NCBI RefSeq assembly: GCF_036231945.1
Contig: NZ_CP109599.1
Coordinates: 496,001-560,000 of the forward strand
Direction: 5' to 3'
DNA from: Streptomyces sp. NBC_01429
GTDB taxonomy: Bacteria > Actinomycetota > Actinomycetes > Streptomycetales > Streptomycetaceae
DNA length: 64,000 nt
Shown: in pieces, positions 25,085 to 33,319 of the stretch
How positions within the stretch are numbered: the first letter of the stretch is position 1
How the letters are laid out: the number at the start of each line of letters is the position of its first letter
Position numbers and translations under genes: made by a program
Notes under the pieces: model-generated
Seen by the model: the letters and a program-made list of their open reading frames with translations, nothing else
The model's database searches: none
Told to the model about the DNA's origin: nothing

Positions 25085-26194
25085 ATGAAGCCTCACTTGA
25101 AGCCCCTGGTGAAACAGCTTCTCAGCTCCCGCGAGGTCGGCCGGTTCCACGCCGTCCCCGCCGACACCCTGCACGCTCCGTCCCGCCCTTACCCGAACGG
25201 GTGGTTCTGCCTGGCCTTCACCGACGAGGTGCGGCCCGGATCCGTCACCACCCGTCCGCTCGCGGGCGCGGAGGTCGTCCTCTACCGGACGACCAAGGGC
25301 GTGCTGCGGGCCGTCCGGCCGCAGTGCCCGCATCTGGGAGCGCATCTCGGGGTCGGCGGATCGGTCGAGGGCGAGGACATCGTCTGCCCCTTCCACCGGT
25401 TCGCGTTCGACCCGGCCGGTGCCTGTGTGCGCACCGGGTACGACAAACCGCCGCCGAAGGCGTCGCTGACGCAGTATCCGGTGTGCGAGGCCAACGGCTC
25501 GGTCTACGTGTGGTGGCACGCCCTCGGGCTGCCCCCGCAGTGGGAGGTCCCGGTCTTCCCCATGGACGACCGGCAACCGTACAGCCACGACACCTTCGAC
25601 ATCGCCGGTCACCCGCAGGATGTCATCGAGAACGCCTTCGACTGGGGGCATCTGCCGGCGCTGCACGGGCTCAAGGGGCTCGACATCGAGGGCGCGCCGG
25701 TGGCCGGGGAGCCGGTCAGCACGGTCACCGCGACGGCCCGCGGCACGATGATGCGCGGGATGCGCCAGTCCTACACGCTCACCGTGATCGGCCTGGCCAC
25801 CATCGCGGCGCGGACGGCCCTGCCCCGAGGCGCGGGCAATCTCTACGTGATGCTCCACGCGACCCCGACCAGCCCCGGGCGCATCCAGCTCCGCTTCGGC
25901 ACGAAGCTGGAGCTGACCGGCATCCCCCGGGTGCCCGAGAGGATCGGGCGCGCCGCGACGCTGCCCGCCGCCCGGCTGCTCAGCTCCGTCCTCCAGCGGG
26001 TGGCGAGCGTCGACACCGGCGCCGACCTGCTGATGTGGCACTACCAGGAGCATGTCGAGCAGCCGAAGCTCGCCAAGGGAGACGGCCCGATCGGCCGCTA
26101 CCGGCAGTGGGCGAAGCAGTTCTACTCGGAACCCACGGACGGCCTCGTACCACCGCGGCCGTCCCGGATCGAGGTGAACAGCCCGGAGGACTGA
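25085..26194 (+). CDS. galE: GalE: Rieske [2Fe-2S] oxygenase
   Basis: Rieske non-heme iron oxygenase of 369 residues. The Rieske centre is complete: Cys81-Pro-His83 (CPHLGAHLG) and Cys101-x2-His104 (CPFHRFAFD). The catalytic domain has VIENAFDWGHLPALHG near residue 180, holding the Asn/Asp and two His ligands expected for mononuclear iron. It resembles single-component terminal oxygenases of the KshA/cholesterol-desaturase kind and needs a reductase not encoded nearby. Paired with GalD it belongs to macrolactone tailoring, though its exact oxidation is not defined by sequence. GGAG overlapping the galD stop precedes the ATG. A 123-base gap follows before galK. Confidence 0.9.
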   Translation: MKPHLKPLVKQLLSSREVGRFHAVPADTLHAPSRPYPNGWFCLAFTDEVRPGSVTTRPLAGAEVVLYRTTKGVLRAVRPQCPHLGAHLGVGGSVEGEDIVCPFHRFAFDPAGACVRTGYDKPPPKASLTQYPVCEANGSVYVWWHALGLPPQWEVPVFPMDDRQPYSHDTFDIAGHPQDVIENAFDWGHLPALHGLKGLDIEGAPVAGEPVSTVTATARGTMMRGMRQSYTLTVIGLATIAARTALPRGAGNLYVMLHATPTSPGRIQLRFGTKLELTGIPRVPERIGRAATLPAARLLSSVLQRVASVDTGADLLMWHYQEHVEQPKLAKGDGPIGRYRQWAKQFYSEPTDGLVPPRPSRIEVNSPED

Positions 26195-26317
26195 CCGCCG
26201 ACGGCAACGGCCCGGGTGCCGCTCGAACCGCCCCCGGGCTCGCCGCCGCCCGCGATCACCGTGTTTCGACGTACCCCGGACACCGGCCGGCCGGGCCGGG
26301 ACCGAGAGAGAGGCGAC

Positions 26318-27211
26318 ATGGCAGCGGAGAACGGTACGCCCTGGGCCGGAGGACGACTGGCTGTGCTCGGAGCGGGGGTGATGGGGTCGGGCATCGCCGC
26401 GCTGGCGGTCGGGCACGGGATCGCGGTGTCGCTGATCGACCCGGACCGGCGCCGGCTGGACGAGGCCCCGGCGAGGATCGGCCACCAGGTGCGGATGGCG
26501 CGGCTGATGGGCGCGCTGCCGGACGAGGCCGTCGAAGGCGCCCTCCTCACCGGCCTGTCGCTCGCCGACCTGGTGACGGCCGGCGACGCGGCGCCGGCCG
26601 CGGTGATCGAGGCGGTCACCGAGGACGCGGACACCAAGGCGAAGGTCCTCGCCGACGTGTCCGCGCTGGTCGTGCCGGGCACCCCGGTCATCTCCAACAC
26701 ATCGGCGATTCCGATCGACGAACTGGCCCGCACGACGGCACGGCCGGTGGATCTGATCGGTACCCACTTCATGAATCCGGCCTACCTGATCCGGACGGTC
26801 GAGGTCATCCGGGGCACGCGGACCGGCGCCGCCACCCTGGAGGCGCTGCGGGGCCTGCTCGCCGCGCTGGGCCGGGAGCCGATCGTGGTCGACGACGCGC
26901 CGGGTTTCGTCACCAGCCGGATTCTGCATCCCATGATCAACGACGCGGTCCGGGTGGTGGCGGCGGGTACCGCGAGCGCCGAGTCGGTCGACCGTCTCAT
27001 GCAGGGATGCCTGGGGCACCCGACGGGCCCGCTGCGCACCGCCGACCTCATCGGGCTGGACAACCTGGTCGACTCGCTCCGGGTGCTGCACAGCCGGACC
27101 GGCGACGAAGGGTGCCGCCCCTGCGACTTGCTGCTGGAGATGGTGCGGGCCGGTCACCTCGGCCGCAAGAGCGGGCGAGGCTTCTACGAGTACGAGGGAG
27201 AACAGGCATGA
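26318..27211 (+). CDS. galK: GalK: 3-hydroxyacyl-CoA dehydrogenase-like enzyme of methoxymalonyl-ACP synthesis
   Basis: FkbK-type NAD-dependent dehydrogenase of 297 residues. N-terminal Rossmann motif GAGVMGSGIA, the central SNTSAIPIDEL and HFMNPAYL, and C-terminal KSGRGFYEYEG are those of the 3-hydroxyacyl-CoA dehydrogenase family. In the pathway it oxidises glyceryl-ACP at the primary alcohol. The ATG at 26318 follows AGAGAGG; an upstream in-frame ATG at 26216 lacks domain support. Its stop overlaps the galJ start by four bases. The symbol follows the Fkb naming order and has nothing to do with galactokinase. Confidence 0.9.
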   Translation: MAAENGTPWAGGRLAVLGAGVMGSGIAALAVGHGIAVSLIDPDRRRLDEAPARIGHQVRMARLMGALPDEAVEGALLTGLSLADLVTAGDAAPAAVIEAVTEDADTKAKVLADVSALVVPGTPVISNTSAIPIDELARTTARPVDLIGTHFMNPAYLIRTVEVIRGTRTGAATLEALRGLLAALGREPIVVDDAPGFVTSRILHPMINDAVRVVAAGTASAESVDRLMQGCLGHPTGPLRTADLIGLDNLVDSLRVLHSRTGDEGCRPCDLLLEMVRAGHLGRKSGRGFYEYEGEQA

Positions 27212-27507
27212 CCACGTCATCCGACCGGCCGGTGGAACCCATCGGCGGCCCCGGCACCGTACAGGCGGACCTGCTGCGGTTCCTGGAGAAGCGTACGGGG
27301 AGGACTTGGACGACCGGCGCGGACGTCTTCGGTTCCGGTGGGCTGTCCTCGCTCTTCGCCATGGAGCTGGTGGTGCATCTGGAGAGGACGTACGGCATCG
27401 CCGTCCGCGGCGCCGACCTGCGGATGGAGAATTTCCGGACCATACAGCGGATGACCGAGCTGGTCGAACGGCTCCGGCAGCCGGCCTCCGGAGGCTCCGG
27501 TGCGTGA
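27208..27507 (+). CDS. galJ: GalJ: discrete acyl carrier protein for methoxymalonate
   Basis: Acyl carrier protein of 99 residues, FkbJ type. The phosphopantetheine Ser is Ser48 in GGLSSLFAMEL, where the common DSL is SSL, as is usual for this subfamily. It carries the glyceryl chain while GalK, GalI and GalG convert it to methoxymalonyl, and then delivers the extender to the AT of GalA. Start overlaps the galK stop (ATGA); the galI start overlaps its last eight bases. Confidence 0.92.
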   Translation: MTTSSDRPVEPIGGPGTVQADLLRFLEKRTGRTWTTGADVFGSGGLSSLFAMELVVHLERTYGIAVRGADLRMENFRTIQRMTELVERLRQPASGGSGA

Positions 27508-28606
27508 CTCCGTGGCCGCGGCGGCCGCGGCGGTCACCGAGCTGGTCGACGACCGCGCGTCCGACTGGGACCGGGCGGGCCGGCTGCCCGAGGACGTGGT
27601 GCGCAAGCTCGGTGCGGCCGGGCAGCTCGCCCCCCAGATGCCGGCGGAGTACGGCGGACCGGGGTGGAGCAGCGCGGACAGCGGCGAGTTCACCGCCCAT
27701 GTCGGCAGTCTGTGCGGCTCGCTGCGGAGCGTCATGACCTCGCAGGGCATGGCCGCGTGGACCGTCGAGCGGCTCGGTGACCCGGAGCAGGCGGCGGATC
27801 TGCTGCCGCGGCTGGCCTCGGGTGACACGGCGGCCGTGGCCTTCAGCGAACCGGGGGCGGGCAGCGATCTGTCGGCCATCGAGGCCACGGTCACCGTCGA
27901 GGGGGACACCCTGTCGCTCAGCGGCAGAAAGAAGTGGGTGACCGCCGCCGACTACGCCGATTTCTTCCTGGTCGTCGCCAGGATGGGGGAGGAAGGGGCC
28001 GTGGTGGTGGTGCCCCGGTCGGCCCCCGGGGTCCGGGTGCGGCGGGTGGCCGATCCGCTCGGCTGCCGGGCGGCCGGGCACGCGGACATCCTCCTGGACG
28101 AGGTGCGGCTGCCGCTCGGCAGCCTGCTGGGCGGCGGGCTGCAGCCGCTGTCCCTGCTGGTGACGACGGCGCTGGCCTACGGCCGGATCTCGGTCGCCTG
28201 GGGGTGTGTCGGTATCCTGCGGGCCTGTGTGGCGGCGGCCGTCGGGCATGCGGGAACCCGGCACCAGTTCGGCCGGCCCCTGGGGCGGCATCAGCTCGTC
28301 GCCCGGCATCTGGCCGACCTGTGGACCGCCGAGCAGATCGCCACCCGGGCCTGCGAGTACGCCAGCCGCTGCTGGGACGAGAACGCCGCCGATCTGGTCA
28401 CCGCCGTCGTGCTCGCGAAGTACGTCAGTGCCGAGCACGCGGCCAAGGGCGCGGCCGCCGCCGTGCAGGTGCTGGCGTCGGCGGGGGCGCAGGACGGTCA
28501 CGTCGTCGCGCGGGCGTACCGCGACGCCAAGCTCATGGAGATCATCGAAGGCAGCACCGAGATGTGCCAGCTGATGCTGGCCGACCACGCGCTCAGCCTG
28601 CGGTGA
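27500..28606 (+). CDS. galI: GalI: acyl-ACP dehydrogenase of methoxymalonyl-ACP synthesis
   Basis: FkbI-type flavoprotein of 368 residues in the acyl-CoA dehydrogenase superfamily. Signatures: AFSEPGAGSDLSAIE, the domain-linker region LSGRKKWVTAADYADFF, and C-terminal IIEGSTEMCQLMLADHA. In the pathway it oxidises the glyceryl-ACP alpha-carbon after GalK has acted. The start is GTG at 27500 inside the end of galJ with GGAGG five bases upstream. It lies within the five-gene methoxymalonate set and is thus distinct from the catabolic dehydrogenases at 7.8-10.1 kb. Confidence 0.9.
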   Translation: MRDSVAAAAAAVTELVDDRASDWDRAGRLPEDVVRKLGAAGQLAPQMPAEYGGPGWSSADSGEFTAHVGSLCGSLRSVMTSQGMAAWTVERLGDPEQAADLLPRLASGDTAAVAFSEPGAGSDLSAIEATVTVEGDTLSLSGRKKWVTAADYADFFLVVARMGEEGAVVVVPRSAPGVRVRRVADPLGCRAAGHADILLDEVRLPLGSLLGGGLQPLSLLVTTALAYGRISVAWGCVGILRACVAAAVGHAGTRHQFGRPLGRHQLVARHLADLWTAEQIATRACEYASRCWDENAADLVTAVVLAKYVSAEHAAKGAAAAVQVLASAGAQDGHVVARAYRDAKLMEIIEGSTEMCQLMLADHALSLR

Positions 28607-28650
28607 CCCCGTTCATGACCGCCGCGGAACGCTGTGACAAGGAGCCGAAC

Positions 28651-29745
28651 ATGAGCGACACCGCCCCGGTGGTCCCGTCCGCGATGGTGAAGTGCCTGGT
28701 CTGGGACCTCGACAACACGCTCTGGCACGGCACGTTGCTGGAGGACGGCCACGTCGTCCTGTCCGAGGCGATACGCGAGGTGGTCGTCGGCCTGGACGCG
28801 CGCGGGGTGCTCCAGTCGGTGTGCAGCCGCAACGACCACGACCTCGCCTGGGCCCGGCTGGAGGCGCTCGGCGTCGCCGACTACTTCGTCGTGCCGGAGA
28901 TCGGCTGGGGGCCCAAGTCGGAGGCGGTGGGGCGGATCGCCGAGCGGCTGAACTTCGCGCCCGGCACCATCGCCTTCATCGACGATCAGCCGGCCGAGCG
29001 GGCCGAGGTCGCCTACCACCTCCCGGAAGTGCGCTGCTACCCGGCGCAGGACGCCGCGACGCTGCTCGACCGGCCCGAGTTCAGCCCGAGGTCGGTGACC
29101 GTCGACTCGCGACAGCGCCGGAAGATGTACCAGGCCGGCTTCCGGCGCACGGACGAGCAGGCGCGGTTCACCGGCTCGAACGAGGACTTCCTCCGCTCGC
29201 TGGACCTGGTGATGCGCATCGGGCGGGCCACGCAGGACGAGCTGTCGCGGGTCGAGGAACTCACCCTGCGCACCAGCCAGATGAACGCGACCGGGGTGCA
29301 CTATCCGGACGAGGCGCTGCGCGCGCTCCTGGCCCGCCCCGGCTACGAGGTCCTGGTCACCACGCTGACCGACCGCTTCGGGCCGCACGGCGCCGTGGGT
29401 GTGCTGCTGCTCCGGAAGTACGAGGAGGCGTGGCACCTGAGACTGCTCGCCACCTCGTGCCGGGTCGTGGCGTTCGGCGCCGGCACGATCATCCTGAACT
29501 GGCTGGTCGACCAGGCCGCTCGGGCCGGCGTCCACCTGCTGGCGGACTTCCGCGCCACCGACCGTAACCGGATGATGGAAATCGCCTACCGGTTCGCCGG
29601 CTTCGAGGAGCAGCCCTGCGACTGCCGGGGTCCGGCTCCGGGGAGGGCCGGCGAGGACGTCCAGCTGCTGCACCTCGTCCCCGAGCGGCGCGCCGCCCCC
29701 ACAACGGCCCGGCTGATCGCTCCGGACCTCGGCCTGCGGGCGTAG
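28651..29745 (+). CDS. galH: GalH: FkbH-type glyceryl-ACP synthase
   Basis: FkbH protein of 364 residues. The N-terminal HAD-like domain carries the acid motif WDLDNTLWHGTLLEDG near residue 18 and FIDDQPAERAEV near residue 110; the C-terminal half resembles an acetyltransferase fold (LLATSCRVVAFGAGT). FkbH proteins take D-1,3-bisphosphoglycerate, remove phosphate and load glycerate on the carrier protein, the entry step to methoxymalonyl-ACP and to tetronate extender units. AAGGAG at 28639-28644 gives a well-placed ribosome-binding site. It converges on galG with 25 bases between the stops. Confidence 0.93.
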   Translation: MSDTAPVVPSAMVKCLVWDLDNTLWHGTLLEDGHVVLSEAIREVVVGLDARGVLQSVCSRNDHDLAWARLEALGVADYFVVPEIGWGPKSEAVGRIAERLNFAPGTIAFIDDQPAERAEVAYHLPEVRCYPAQDAATLLDRPEFSPRSVTVDSRQRRKMYQAGFRRTDEQARFTGSNEDFLRSLDLVMRIGRATQDELSRVEELTLRTSQMNATGVHYPDEALRALLARPGYEVLVTTLTDRFGPHGAVGVLLLRKYEEAWHLRLLATSCRVVAFGAGTIILNWLVDQAARAGVHLLADFRATDRNRMMEIAYRFAGFEEQPCDCRGPAPGRAGEDVQLLHLVPERRAAPTTARLIAPDLGLRA

Positions 29746-29770
29746 GCCGGCGCGGCGGGCCCGGGGGCGG

Positions 29771-30433
29771 TCACTTCCGGCGGACCAGAGTGATGCCGTC
29801 GGCCATCGGGAGCATGCAGATGTCCACCCGCTGATCGTCCCGGATGACGGCATTGACCTCACGGACACCGGCGGTGTCCGCGTCGTCGGCCAGCGGGTCG
29901 ATGACCCGGCCGAAGAAAAGGGTGTTGTCCACCACCACCAACCCGCCCGGCCGTACGAGCCGCAACGCCAGCTCGTAGTACCGCGGATAATTCGATTTGT
30001 CCGCGTCGATGAATACGAGGCCGAAACTGCCGGAACAGCCGTCGGCAATCATTTTCTCAAGAGTTTCGGCCGCCGGACCGACGCGCACCTCGATCCGCTC
30101 GGAAACACCCGCCCGCCGCCAGTAATCGGCACCGATCTCGGGCCATCGGTCGGTGACGTCACAGGTGACCAATCTCCCGTCCGGCGGAAGGGCACGAGCC
30201 ATGCACAGGGTGCTGTAACCGGTGAAGGTGCCAATCTCCAGCACATTCGCCGCGCCGGTCGCCGCGACCAGAAAGGCGAGGAACTGCCCTTCCTCGGCCA
30301 TGACCTGCATCGCTTCCCCACCGGGCAGCTCCGCGGTCATTCGGCGCAGATCACGCAGAATCCCGTCTTCCCTGAGCGAGAAATCCCTGACATATTTCAG
30401 AAGTTCCGGCCCGGCCGCAATCTGATTCGCCAT
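29771..30433 (-). CDS. galG: GalG: O-methyltransferase of methoxymalonyl-ACP synthesis
   Basis: Class I SAM-dependent O-methyltransferase of 220 residues, related to caffeoyl-CoA methyltransferases and FkbG. Motif I is [13 protein letters not shown] near residue 60; [15 protein letters not shown] near residue 135 holds the metal and substrate residues. It methylates the 2-hydroxyl of hydroxymalonyl-ACP. Unlike the rest of the locus it lies on the minus strand with its own promoter. ATG 30433 was chosen because it lies exactly seven bases after a -10 box, so the message is probably leaderless; the alternative TTG at 30469 coincides with the -35 box. Confidence 0.88.
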   Translation of the reverse strand: MANQIAAGPELLKYVRDFSLREDGILRDLRRMTAELPGGEAMQVMAEEGQFLAFLVAATGAANVLEIGTFTGYSTLCMARALPPDGRLVTCDVTDRWPEIGADYWRRAGVSERIEVRVGPAAETLEKMIADGCSGSFGLVFIDADKSNYPRYYELALRLVRPGGLVVVDNTLFFGRVIDPLADDADTAGVREVNAVIRDDQRVDICMLPMADGITLVRRK

Positions 30434-30440
30434 ATCAAAA

Positions 30441-30469
30441 ACTCTAGATGATCGCCCGCCGAAGCTCAA
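30441..30469 (-). promoter_or_regulatory. promoter of galG, leaderless
   Basis: On the minus strand TTGAGC (30464-30469) and TAGAGT (30441-30446) are separated by exactly 17 bases. The ATG of galG begins seven bases after the -10, so transcription should start at the start codon. This is the best-formed promoter in the polyketide locus. Confidence 0.7.
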
Positions 30470-30614
30470 TAGCGCATTGTCGCGCCACCGGGCTCGAACT
30501 CCCGGGCCCAGGAAGCTTCGCGCGGTCTTCTGCCGGCCCGCCCGCGGCCGTACGGTGTGATCGTCCGGGCGTCCTGACGCGCTTCCGGCCGATCCTCACG
30601 AAGGCGGTCCCCTC

Positions 30615-31586
30615 ATGTCCCTGTCCGACATGCCCCTCGACAAGCTCCGCGACTACCGGAGCGCGTCCGTGGAGCCGGACGACTTCGACCGGTTCTGGGC
30701 CAAGACCCTCGACGAGGCGCGCGGTCACGACCTCGACGCCCGTTTCCGGCCCGTGTCCACCGCGCTGACGACCCTGGAGGTCTTCGACGTGACCTTCGCG
30801 GGCTTCGGCGGCCACCCGGTCAAGGGCTGGCTGGTGCTGCCCGCGCGGACGCGTGAGCCGCTGCCGGTGGTCGTGGAGTACCTCGGGTACGGCGGCGGGC
30901 GCGGGCTGCCGCACACCCATCGGCTCTGGGGCTCCGCCGGGTACGCGCACTTCGTGATGGACACCCGGGGCCAGGGCGCCGGCTGGAACGGCGGCGACAC
31001 CCCCGATCCGGTGGGCAGCGCTCCCTCGTTCCCCGGCTTCATGACCCGGGGCATCGAGGACCCCGAGACCTACTACTACCGGCGGCTGTTCACCGACGCG
31101 GTGCGCGCCGTGGAGGCCGCCCGCTCCCATCCGCTGGTCGACGCGGGGCGCACGGCGGTGCGCGGGGCGAGTCAGGGCGGCGGTATCAGCCTCGCGGTGG
31201 CCGGGCTGGTGCCGGATCTGTCGGCGGTCGCGACGGATGTGCCCTTCCTCTGCGACTTCCCGCGCGCCACGACGTTCACCGACCGCCACCCGTACCGCGA
31301 GGTGGGCAACTATCTGAAGACGTATCGCGGCCGTACGGAGCAGACCTGGCGCACCCTCAGCTATTTCGACGGGGTGCATTTCGCGGCGCGCGGGCGGGCG
31401 CCGGCGCTGTTCTCCGTGGCGCTGGAGGACGAGACCTGCCCGCCGTCGACGGTCTTCGCGGCCTTCAACGCCTACGCGCATCAGGACAAGTCGATAGAGG
31501 TGTACCACTTCAACGACCACGAGGGCGGCGAGGCGTACCAGGAGGCCGCCCAACTGGCCTGGTTCCCGGCCCGGCTGACGCCCTGA
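30615..31586 (+). CDS. acetylxylan esterase / cephalosporin C deacetylase family (CE7)
   Basis: Cytoplasmic alpha/beta-hydrolase of 323 residues, carbohydrate esterase family 7. Nucleophile Ser lies in GASQGGG near residue 185; Asp in LEDETCPPST and His in FNDHEGG complete the triad. No signal peptide, in line with the family, which deacetylates imported xylo-oligosaccharides and antibiotics such as cephalosporin C. It is divergent from galG and not obviously part of galbonolide synthesis, although a deacetylation role cannot be excluded. Confidence 0.9.
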   Translation: MSLSDMPLDKLRDYRSASVEPDDFDRFWAKTLDEARGHDLDARFRPVSTALTTLEVFDVTFAGFGGHPVKGWLVLPARTREPLPVVVEYLGYGGGRGLPHTHRLWGSAGYAHFVMDTRGQGAGWNGGDTPDPVGSAPSFPGFMTRGIEDPETYYYRRLFTDAVRAVEAARSHPLVDAGRTAVRGASQGGGISLAVAGLVPDLSAVATDVPFLCDFPRATTFTDRHPYREVGNYLKTYRGRTEQTWRTLSYFDGVHFAARGRAPALFSVALEDETCPPSTVFAAFNAYAHQDKSIEVYHFNDHEGGEAYQEAAQLAWFPARLTP

Positions 31587-31610
31587 CGAATCCCGGGTGT
31601 CCCGGGGGTG

Positions 31611-31630
31611 GTTCGGGGTGGTTCGGGGTG
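31611..31630. repeat. 10-bp tandem repeat in a convergent gap
   Basis: GTTCGGGGTG occurs twice in tandem between the CE7 esterase stop and the osmolyte-binding-protein stop, preceded by CCCGGG runs. It may contribute to termination; no clear hairpin was found. Confidence 0.45.
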
Positions 31631-31631
31631 G

Positions 31632-32648
31632 TCAGCCGGACGGGATCAGGCCCTTCGATTCCAGATACCCCCGGGCGACGTCCTCGGGCAGCCTGCGCCA
31701 GTTGTCGACCCGCTGGTTCATCGAGGCCAGCTCCTTCGTGGTCAGTACGGTGTTCAGCCGGTTGAGCGCGCGGACGATCCCCGGGCCGCCGGCCCGCGCG
31801 CGGTTGACGACGGGAACGATGTAGTCGGCGTTCTGGAGGTGCTTGTCGTCGGCGAGGAGCACCAGCCCGAACTGGTCGAGTGTGGCGTCGGTGGTGGTGG
31901 TCAGGACCAGCTGGTCCTGACCGTTCCGCACGGCCTGTTTGGCCGGGGTGGTGCCGACGCCCTTGGGGTCGATGCCGGTGATGTCGATGCCGTACGTCTT
32001 GCGCAGCCCCGGCGCGCAGTAGGGGCGCTGTACGCATTCGTCGCCCGCCGCCAGCCGCACCGGCAGCCCGGAGGCGCCGAGATCGCTCAGGGTCCTGAGC
32101 CGGTGCCGGCGGGCGTAGGAGGCGGCCACGGCGAAGGCGTTCTGGTCGACGGCGCGGCCGGGGTCGAGGACGGCCAGTCCGCGCGCGGCGGCCAGTGGGC
32201 GCAGCGCCCTCATCGTCGTCCGCAGATCGGGTGAGCCGGCCGGGGCGGCGCCGGGGCCGCGGGCCCTGGCGGCGAGCCAGTCGGCGAAGGTCGCCGCGTA
32301 TTCGGGGACGACATCGATCTGGCCGCTCTCCAGGGCCGGTTCGTAGATCTCCCGGTTCGTGACCGAGAGGATCTCGGTGTGGTATCCGGCCCGGTTCAGC
32401 AGCAGCGCGTACATCCGGGCGAGCAGATCGCTCTCGGTGAACCCGGCGGAGCCGATGGTCAGATGTCTGCTGTCGCCCGGCGGCGCGGTGACATCGCCCC
32501 GGTTCTCCAGCGACGGTCCCGTGGCGCAGCCGGCGGTCAGCAGCAGCGCCGCGAGCGGGACGGCGGCCGTACGAAGACCGGCGAACGCACGGGTACGCGT
32601 CTGCGTACGGGTACGGGGACGGGTATGGGGGCGGGGCAGCGGCCTCAT
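31632..32648 (-). CDS. osmolyte ABC transporter substrate-binding lipoprotein (OpuCC/ProX-like)
   Basis: Binding protein of 338 residues for glycine betaine/choline-type solutes. A long Arg/Thr-rich N terminus leads to a lipobox LLTAGC with Cys41. The family motifs IGSAGFTESDLLARMYALLL and DVVPEYAATFADWL are clear. Start ATG 32648 overlaps the stop of the permease by four bases. Last gene of a three-gene operon without an ATPase; the best partner in the window is the OpuCA-like ATPase at 13.2 kb. Confidence 0.88.
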   Translation of the reverse strand: MRPLPRPHTRPRTRTQTRTRAFAGLRTAAVPLAALLLTAGCATGPSLENRGDVTAPPGDSRHLTIGSAGFTESDLLARMYALLLNRAGYHTEILSVTNREIYEPALESGQIDVVPEYAATFADWLAARARGPGAAPAGSPDLRTTMRALRPLAAARGLAVLDPGRAVDQNAFAVAASYARRHRLRTLSDLGASGLPVRLAAGDECVQRPYCAPGLRKTYGIDITGIDPKGVGTTPAKQAVRNGQDQLVLTTTTDATLDQFGLVLLADDKHLQNADYIVPVVNRARAGGPGIVRALNRLNTVLTTKELASMNQRVDNWRRLPEDVARGYLESKGLIPSG

Positions 32649-33319
32649 CCGGCGCGGCCCCGTACCCAGCGCGGCGCCAGCCACCCCACCAGCGCGAAGA
32701 CCGCCTCCACCAGCAGCGCGAACACGGCGACCAGCACCGCCCCCGCGACCACCTGGGGAGTGTTGGCGAGATTGAATCCGGCGGTGATGATCCGGCCGAG
32801 TCCGCCGCCGCCGACCAGCGCCGCGAGCGTCGCGGTCGCCACCAGCTGGACGGCGGCGATCCGTACCCCGGTCAGGATCAGCGGCAGGGCCAGTGGCAGC
32901 TCGACCCGCCACAGCAGCTGACCGCCGGTCATCCCCATGCCGCGCGCCGCCCGGACGACGTCCCGGTCGACGCCTCGCATGCCGACGTAGGCGTTGGTGA
33001 GCAGCGGCGGGATCGAGAACAGGACCAGCGCGATGATCGTCGGCCACTGGCCGTATCCCCCGATCGGGGTGAGGAGCAGCAGCACGAGGACGGCGAAGGT
33101 GGGGACGGCGCGGCCCGCGTTGGAGATGTTGACCGCGAGCGCCCCGCCCCTGCCGAGATGGCCGAGGACGAGGGCGACGGGAAGGGCGATCGCGCAGCCG
33201 AGGGCGAGGCAGACGACGGTGAGGAAGAGGTGTTCGCCGAGCCGGCTCGCGATGCCGTCGGGCCCCGGCCAGTGGGCGGCGCTGGTGAGCCAGGACCAGG
33301 CGGCGGTGAGCGTGTTCAC
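32645..33319 (-). CDS. osmolyte ABC transporter permease (second)
   Basis: Integral membrane protein of 224 residues with five to six helices. The EAA-type cytoplasmic loop reads RAARGMGMTGGQLLWRVELPLALP near residue 140, as in OpuC/ProW permeases. Start GTG 33319 overlaps the preceding permease stop (GTGA), and its stop overlaps the binding-protein start. It forms the channel with the first permease. Confidence 0.88.
   Translation of the reverse strand: MNTLTAAWSWLTSAAHWPGPDGIASRLGEHLFLTVVCLALGCAIALPVALVLGHLGRGGALAVNISNAGRAVPTFAVLVLLLLTPIGGYGQWPTIIALVLFSIPPLLTNAYVGMRGVDRDVVRAARGMGMTGGQLLWRVELPLALPLILTGVRIAAVQLVATATLAALVGGGGLGRIITAGFNLANTPQVVAGAVLVAVFALLVEAVFALVGWLAPRWVRGRAG

Noticed and set aside
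24944..28588. A 1214-codon minus-strand open frame opposite galD to galI
   Set aside because: Same GC artefact; low-complexity translation, no domains, and five recognised genes on the other strand.
26318..30433. Fatty-acid beta-oxidation operon
   Set aside because: Dehydrogenase, ACP and ACAD genes together with an FkbH protein and an O-methyltransferase are diagnostic of methoxymalonyl-ACP synthesis.
30434..30469. TTG start of galG at 30469
   Set aside because: The TTG is the first half of the -35 box of a well-spaced promoter; the ATG at 30433 is the leaderless start.
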